DNA of 9,104 nt from assembly GCF_020829685.1 (NCBI RefSeq), contig NZ_JAIVFR010000201.1:1-9104 (forward strand), written 5' to 3'. How positions within the stretch are numbered: position 1 is the stretch's first letter; the number at the start of each line of letters is the position of its first letter. This DNA is from Nostoc sp. CHAB 5715. GTDB lineage: Bacteria > Cyanobacteriota > Cyanobacteriia > Cyanobacteriales > Nostocaceae. Positions 5,908 to 9,104 of the stretch are shown here, in pieces. The translations under genes and the position numbers were made by a program. The notes beneath the pieces are model-generated. The model saw only the letters and a list, made by a program, of their open reading frames with translations, made no database searches and had not been told where the DNA came from.

Positions 5908-5985
5908 CATCTCCCCCATCTCCCTCATCTCCCCCATCTCCCCCATCTCCCTATCTCCCCACTCCCCATTCCCCACTCCCCACTC
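5908..5985. repeat. Tandem 9-mers CATCTCCCY then heptamers CCCCACT, abutting the kinase start
   Basis: Five units of CATCTCCCC/CATCTCCCT (5908-5952) pass into heptamer-type units (CTCCCCA, TTCCCCA) that continue to the base before the kinase ATG at 5986. The 9-mer is the same as the one coding HLPHLPHLP in the ligase gene, in the same sense relative to its neighbouring gene. As a result the kinase has no recognisable Shine-Dalgarno sequence. Confidence 0.82.
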
Positions 5986-7710
5986 ATGAGCCTTTGTATC
6001 AATCCCGTTTGTCCTAAACCAAATCACCCGAATAATCATCAAAACCGCTTTTGTCAAAGTTGTGGTTCCCATTTGGAATTGCTAGGGCGTTATCGGGTGA
6101 CGAGCCTGTTGAGTGACAAAACAGGGTTTAGTAAAGTTTATGAAGCTTATGAACAAGATACCCCTAAAATCCTTAAGATACTCAAAGAGGATTTATCAGG
6201 CGACGCCAAAGCAGTAGAACTATTTCAGCAAGAAGTAACCGTATTAGGACAACTCAAGCATCCCGGCATTCCCAAAGAGGATAGTTACTTCCAATATCAA
6301 ACCCGAAATGGTTTAGTGTTGCATTGCATTGCAATGGAAAAAATCGGTGGATACAACTTAGAGCAGTGGCTAAAGCAGCAGCAGAATTACCCTATTTCGC
6401 AGGAACAAGCTATAGCCTGGTTAAAACAATTGGTAAAAATTTTGGATTTAGTGCATAGTAAACAGTACCTGCATCGAGATATTAAGCCATCTAATATCAT
6501 GATTCGATCCCCCCTTGGGAAGGGCTGGGGGGATTTGGTACTAATTGATTTTGGCACTGCCACTGAAATTGATGGAACCTACCCAGACAAACTCAACAAC
6601 GGCGACGGGATGACAGCACTGATGTCATCTGGCTACAGCGCTCCAGAACAAATGAATGCTCAAGCAGTACCGCAATCAGATTTCTTTGCCTTGGGGCGCA
6701 CATTTGTATTTTTACTCACGGGATACCATCCTTTAGATATGTATGATGTGCAGCAAAATTTATTGCACTGGCAAAATCATGCTATCCATATCTCACCCTT
6801 ACTATTGAATTTAATTGATTGGCTCACAGCACCGGATATAGAAAAGCGTCCTGCCAATACTCAGGATATTTTACAGCGCTTAAAAGAAATTGAAACCCAA
6901 CTAAAACAAACTACTCCTGAAAAGATTAATTTAGTAGGGGATTATAATATTGAGCAATTGCCACCACCAATTACTAAAACTTCATTTGCTCCGCAGAAAC
7001 AACCAGAAGAAGTTCCATTACTGAAATTTTTTGCAACGCTGCTAGTTATATTAGGATTACTTAGTATAGTGGTCTTAGCAACGCGGACATCAAAATTTTC
7101 TGTCATGCAAAATTACGGACAATACCCAGAAAAAAAAGGTAATATTGATTATTTTACTTATCAAGAAGGGAGGGATAGTCAGGGGAGGGTAGCTAAATTT
7201 AATGTGGCTGTTTTATCACTAAAATATAAATGGCTTTTAGGTAGCAATTTTCAAATTAAATATAATGATGAAATTATTAGTGTTGACCTTTTAAAGTTGA
7301 ACTTGGAACAAGAAGGTATACAAAATATCATGCAAGACCCTAGTGAGATTATTTCTGTAGGCACAGTTTCTTGTAAAGGTAATATAGAAGTTCAACAGCG
7401 AATGGCTCTAGAACGTTCCAAACAAATACAATTTTTAGTAAAAAATTTATTTATTAATACACCAAACATCAAAAATTATCGTATATTAAATTTGGGACAA
7501 TTTCAACGGAGTGATTGTCAGGCAAATCAGGATTTAACTAAATATCAGAGAAGTATTATAATTATTGGTGTTAAAAAACAATCACCAGGTGTAATTCTCG
7601 ATGAAGCATTACGGGATAGGTTAGAAAAGAAGCCTTTTGCTGATTTTAAGTTAGAAGATTATTCTTTGGGGACGCCAGAAAAGTTTAAAACGATACCGAG
7701 TAATTTATAA
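5986..7710 (+). CDS. Membrane-anchored Ser/Thr protein kinase with N-terminal zinc ribbon
   Basis: 574 residues. Cys4, Cys9, Cys23 and Cys26 form a zinc ribbon. The Hanks-type kinase domain spans about 34-300: degenerate glycine loop LLSDKTGFSKVYEA (41-54), probable ATP-binding Lys64, helix-C Glu83, catalytic HRDIKPSN (163-170) with Asp165, IDFG (187-190) and SAPEQ (218-222). The kinase should therefore be active unless the poor glycine loop matters. A linker leads to one membrane segment (about 346-366) and a C-terminal domain of about 200 residues, predicted outside the cytoplasm. Its pattern SVGTVSCKGNIEVQQRMALERSKQ with a final RSIIIIGV loosely resembles OmpA-like peptidoglycan-binding domains. 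The start is the ATG at 5986 because the zinc ribbon begins there in relatives; the open frame runs upstream to 5860, but only through tandem repeats. A palindromic repeat at 6507-6534 is translated as part of residues 174-183. Confidence 0.88.
   Translation: MSLCINPVCPKPNHPNNHQNRFCQSCGSHLELLGRYRVTSLLSDKTGFSKVYEAYEQDTPKILKILKEDLSGDAKAVELFQQEVTVLGQLKHPGIPKEDSYFQYQTRNGLVLHCIAMEKIGGYNLEQWLKQQQNYPISQEQAIAWLKQLVKILDLVHSKQYLHRDIKPSNIMIRSPLGKGWGDLVLIDFGTATEIDGTYPDKLNNGDGMTALMSSGYSAPEQMNAQAVPQSDFFALGRTFVFLLTGYHPLDMYDVQQNLLHWQNHAIHISPLLLNLIDWLTAPDIEKRPANTQDILQRLKEIETQLKQTTPEKINLVGDYNIEQLPPPITKTSFAPQKQPEEVPLLKFFATLLVILGLLSIVVLATRTSKFSVMQNYGQYPEKKGNIDYFTYQEGRDSQGRVAKFNVAVLSLKYKWLLGSNFQIKYNDEIISVDLLKLNLEQEGIQNIMQDPSEIISVGTVSCKGNIEVQQRMALERSKQIQFLVKNLFINTPNIKNYRILNLGQFQRSDCQANQDLTKYQRSIIIIGVKKQSPGVILDEALRDRLEKKPFADFKLEDYSLGTPEKFKTIPSNL
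6507..6534. repeat. Palindromic repeat in the kinase catalytic region
   Basis: ATCCCCCC (6507-6514) and GGGGGGAT (6527-6534) are perfect arms, with further pairing inside (CTT..AAGG). Sequences of this type are dispersed in cyanobacterial genomes. It is in frame between HRDIKPSN and DFG and supplies about RSPLGKGWGD, making this loop several residues longer than usual. Confidence 0.65.
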
Positions 7711-7732
7711 AATCTCTAGCAAAATACATCAG

Positions 7733-7762
7733 TGCATAGGCGTAACCCATCGTAGATATCGC
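7733..7762. repeat. Interspersed repeat GCATAGGCG..ATCGTAGATATCGC
   Basis: Simple copy of the element also found at 3213-3265, here with its two halves directly joined. It lies just past the kinase stop, overlapping the point where the reading frame of the following nuclease gene opens. Confidence 0.65.
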
Positions 7763-8024
7763 CACTTTAGCCATAAACTACAACTATGCTCATCTACATC
7801 TCCTATGGCTAGCAGCAGATATTAGCACCAAGCGATTAATCAGCCTCGCACCTGAAAATTGGGTAAAATGGGTAACACAAATTCCCGATATTGTATTCGG
7901 AGAAATTATCAACTCCGAATTCCAGTGGATTAGCCGTGAGAGTGATGTCTTAGTCCGCGCTACTAGTCGCCAATATGGCGAATTTATTGTACTCAACGAG
8001 TTACAATTACGCTACAAAGCTGAA
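7746..8024 (+). pseudogene. 5' part of the nuclease gene, open but without a start codon
   Basis: The frame of the following gene is open back to a TAA at 7743 and reads as genuine protein: HLLWLAADISTKRLISLAPE, then WVKWVTQIPDIVFGEIINSE, FQWISRESDVLVRATS and YGEFIVLNELQLRYKAE. It holds the PD-(D/E)XK nuclease core, with Asp at 7944 (ESDVLV), Glu at 7998 and Gln at 8004 (NELQ), the E-X-Q variant of Rpn-type proteins. No ATG, GTG or TTG occurs in this frame before 8025. The other two ATGs nearby (7786 and 7805) hit stops within nine codons. The natural N-terminus appears to have been lost at the interspersed repeat 7733-7762, so the gene is probably a 5'-truncated remnant. Confidence 0.6.
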
Positions 8025-8672
8025 ATGCCCAAACGGATGCGGGCTTATGCAGCACTAGCTGAAGAAAAGTACAATTTGCCCACCTATCCGATACTAGTTA
8101 ACATCCTCAAAGAAAGTGATGTTGAAATTCCCACCAGCTATGAATCACAATTTGCAGGTTTACAGGCGCGTCAAGACTACCGTGTTATCAACCTTTGGGA
8201 AGTCGATGTGGAAATCGCTTTTACTCAACCTGTTCCTTCCCTGCTTCCCTTTGTCCCAATTCTCAAAGGAGGTGCAGAAGAATCCACTGTGCAACGGGCA
8301 TTGCAAATTCTCCGCGCCGATGAGCAATTGAGCCAGTTAGAAATTGTTATGGCTTTTTTTGCTACCTTTGTATTAGACAGCGCTTTAGTTCAGCAAATCA
8401 TGAGGTGGGATATGGCAGTGTTACGCGAATCTCCCTGGTATCAGCAAATTTTGAGAGAGGGCGAACAACGTGGGGAAGAACGAGGACGGCAAGAAGGACG
8501 GCAAGAAGAGATAGTGTCAGGTATTGAACTCGCTTTGGAGATAAAATTTGGTGCTGAGGGATTGCAATTGATGCCAGAAATCTCTCAAATTTCAGATTTA
8601 GATAGATTAAAAGCAATTCAGCAGGGAATTAAGAATTTGAATACTCTAAATGAATTTCGGCAAATAATTTGA
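8025..8672 (+). CDS. Rpn-type PD-(D/E)XK nuclease / putative transposase, C-terminal portion
   Basis: 215 residues from the first available ATG. They follow directly on the nuclease core encoded upstream, so this product alone would lack the catalytic D and E-X-Q. Residues 1-28 (MPKRMRAYAALAEEKYNLPT, YPILVNIL) finish the core. About 85-135 is helical. A Gly/Arg/Glu-rich linker GEQRGEERGRQEGRQEE (146-162) leads to a tail IELALEIKFGAEGLQLMPEIS (167-187) continuing to the end. This is the layout of Rpn family recombination-promoting nuclease/transposase-like proteins common in cyanobacteria. The ATG at 8025 lies in the middle of a conserved segment and has no good ribosome site, so it is unlikely to be the native start. 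Either the gene is dead or an unusual start is used. Confidence 0.65.
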   Translation: MPKRMRAYAALAEEKYNLPTYPILVNILKESDVEIPTSYESQFAGLQARQDYRVINLWEVDVEIAFTQPVPSLLPFVPILKGGAEESTVQRALQILRADEQLSQLEIVMAFFATFVLDSALVQQIMRWDMAVLRESPWYQQILREGEQRGEERGRQEGRQEEIVSGIELALEIKFGAEGLQLMPEISQISDLDRLKAIQQGIKNLNTLNEFRQII

Positions 8673-8705
8673 AGAAATGAAACTGTTTTGAGTTTGGCAA
8701 AGAAT

Positions 8706-8709
8706 GAGG
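8706..8709 (+). promoter_or_regulatory. Ribosome-binding site of the small tail gene
   Basis: GAGG, six nucleotides before the ATG at 8716, in good Shine-Dalgarno position. It supports real translation of the 90-residue protein, in contrast to the preceding gene. Confidence 0.55.
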
Positions 8710-8715
8710 TAGTAT

Positions 8716-8988
8716 ATGTCAGTATTTGAGAAATCTTTCTTTTATCAAGAAAGTTTCAAAAAAGGTTATGAAAAAGGTTACGCAAAAGGTTGGCGAGAAG
8801 GTTTTTTGCCTGAACTTGAATGTGCTTTAGAGAGAAAATTTGGCTGCGAAGGATTAAAACTGATGTCAGAAATCTCTCAAATTTCCGATTTAGAACAATT
8901 AAAGGCAATTTACCGAGGCGTATTAAAGATCAATACTTTACGTGAAGTGGATGAACTCATCCGCAGCCTTCAAATTTCCTCAACTTAG
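8716..8988 (+). CDS. Free-standing C-terminal tail of an Rpn-type nuclease
   Basis: A 90-residue protein made only of the linker and tail of the preceding gene's product. FKKGYEKGYAKGWREG (14-29) matches the Gly/charged linker, and LECALERKFGCEGLKLMSEISQISD onward matches the preceding tail at about 28 of 42 aligned positions, counted by eye. The DNA is also clearly similar (for example AGAAATCTCTCAAATTTC in both). No nuclease core precedes it. It has its own start and ribosome site and follows the larger gene after 43 nt in the same orientation. It arose by partial tandem duplication, or is what remains of a second full copy. A role as a regulator or oligomerisation partner of the nuclease is only a guess. 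Confidence 0.6.
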   Translation: MSVFEKSFFYQESFKKGYEKGYAKGWREGFLPELECALERKFGCEGLKLMSEISQISDLEQLKAIYRGVLKINTLREVDELIRSLQISST

Positions 8989-9018
8989 CCAAACTCTGGG
9001 GTGATAAACTTCTCTCTT

Positions 9019-9047
9019 CCTTGGCGCTCTTGGCGTCTTGGCGGTTC
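9019..9047. repeat. Short repeat TTGGCGCTCTTGGCGTCTTGG
   Basis: Three TTGGCG units spaced 9-10 nt apart, ending in GGTTCG, beyond the last gene. This resembles a short dispersed repeat familiar from Nostoc-type intergenic DNA. The rest of 8989-9104 shows nothing recognisable. Confidence 0.5.
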
Positions 9048-9104
9048 GTTCATTTCCAAAACTTAGATAGGATTGCTATATAAATCTCAATTTTGATACC
9101 AATT

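Noticed and set aside
5860..5985. Upstream ATG at 5860 as the kinase start
   Set aside because: The extra 42 residues are translated tandem repeats; the family zinc ribbon starts at the ATG at 5986.
5862..5985. CRISPR-like array
   Set aside because: The units are 7-9 nt and contiguous, without spacers; they are short tandem repeats, not a CRISPR.
8398..8616. 72-codon minus-strand open frame
   Set aside because: It lies wholly inside the nuclease coding frame, which has clear family features; a shadow frame.

Overview
The window looks like chromosomal DNA of a filamentous, Nostoc/Anabaena-type cyanobacterium. The evidence is six exact GCGATCGC (HIP1) octamers at 973, 1854, 2124, 3347, 4793 and 5173; several tracts of cyanobacterial short tandem repeats (units such as CCCCACT, GGGCATT and CATCTCCCC); interspersed palindromes of the GCGTAGGCG..ATCGTAGACATCGC type; and gene families typical of this group (zinc-ribbon/Hanks kinase, bestrophin-like channel, EXQ-type Rpn/PD-(D/E)XK nuclease). 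No rRNA, tRNA, CRISPR array or intact insertion sequence was seen.

Layout. Bases 1-344 hold only repeats and hairpins. Bases 345-2602 carry a two-gene minus-strand unit: a YaaW-family (UPF0174) protein, then a polytopic O-antigen ligase/polymerase-family protein whose start overlaps the YaaW stop by 19 bp. Bases 2603-3388 are a long non-coding stretch with a duplicated block. Each copy has a shared 20-nt promoter-like sequence, a spacer of about 60 nt and a CTCCAGAT/ATCTGGAG hairpin followed by a T-rich tract on the minus strand. This is best read as two tandem small-RNA-like units, a hypothesis. A perfect 12-bp-stem hairpin and a nested interspersed repeat lie between them. Bases 3389-7710 carry four plus-strand genes separated by gaps of over 100 bp: a VOC (glyoxalase-like) protein, a bestrophin-family channel, an alpha/beta hydrolase, and a membrane-anchored Ser/Thr kinase with an N-terminal zinc ribbon. 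A minus-strand coding relic appears to lie between the channel and the hydrolase. Bases 7746-8988 hold a start-less Rpn-type nuclease gene and then a free-standing small gene duplicating its C-terminal tail.

Only the YaaW-ligase pair shows real evidence of joint expression; the plus-strand genes look independently transcribed and do not form an obvious pathway. The theme of the window is repeat DNA invading or abutting coding sequence. A composite repeat cassette is read in frame in the ligase, a palindrome is read in frame in the kinase catalytic region, a tandem-repeat tract runs up to the kinase start codon, and an interspersed repeat sits where the nuclease gene has lost its start. No complete defence or biosynthetic system is visible. 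The candidates for something undescribed are the twin small-RNA-like units at 2881-3385 and the orphaned nuclease tail.
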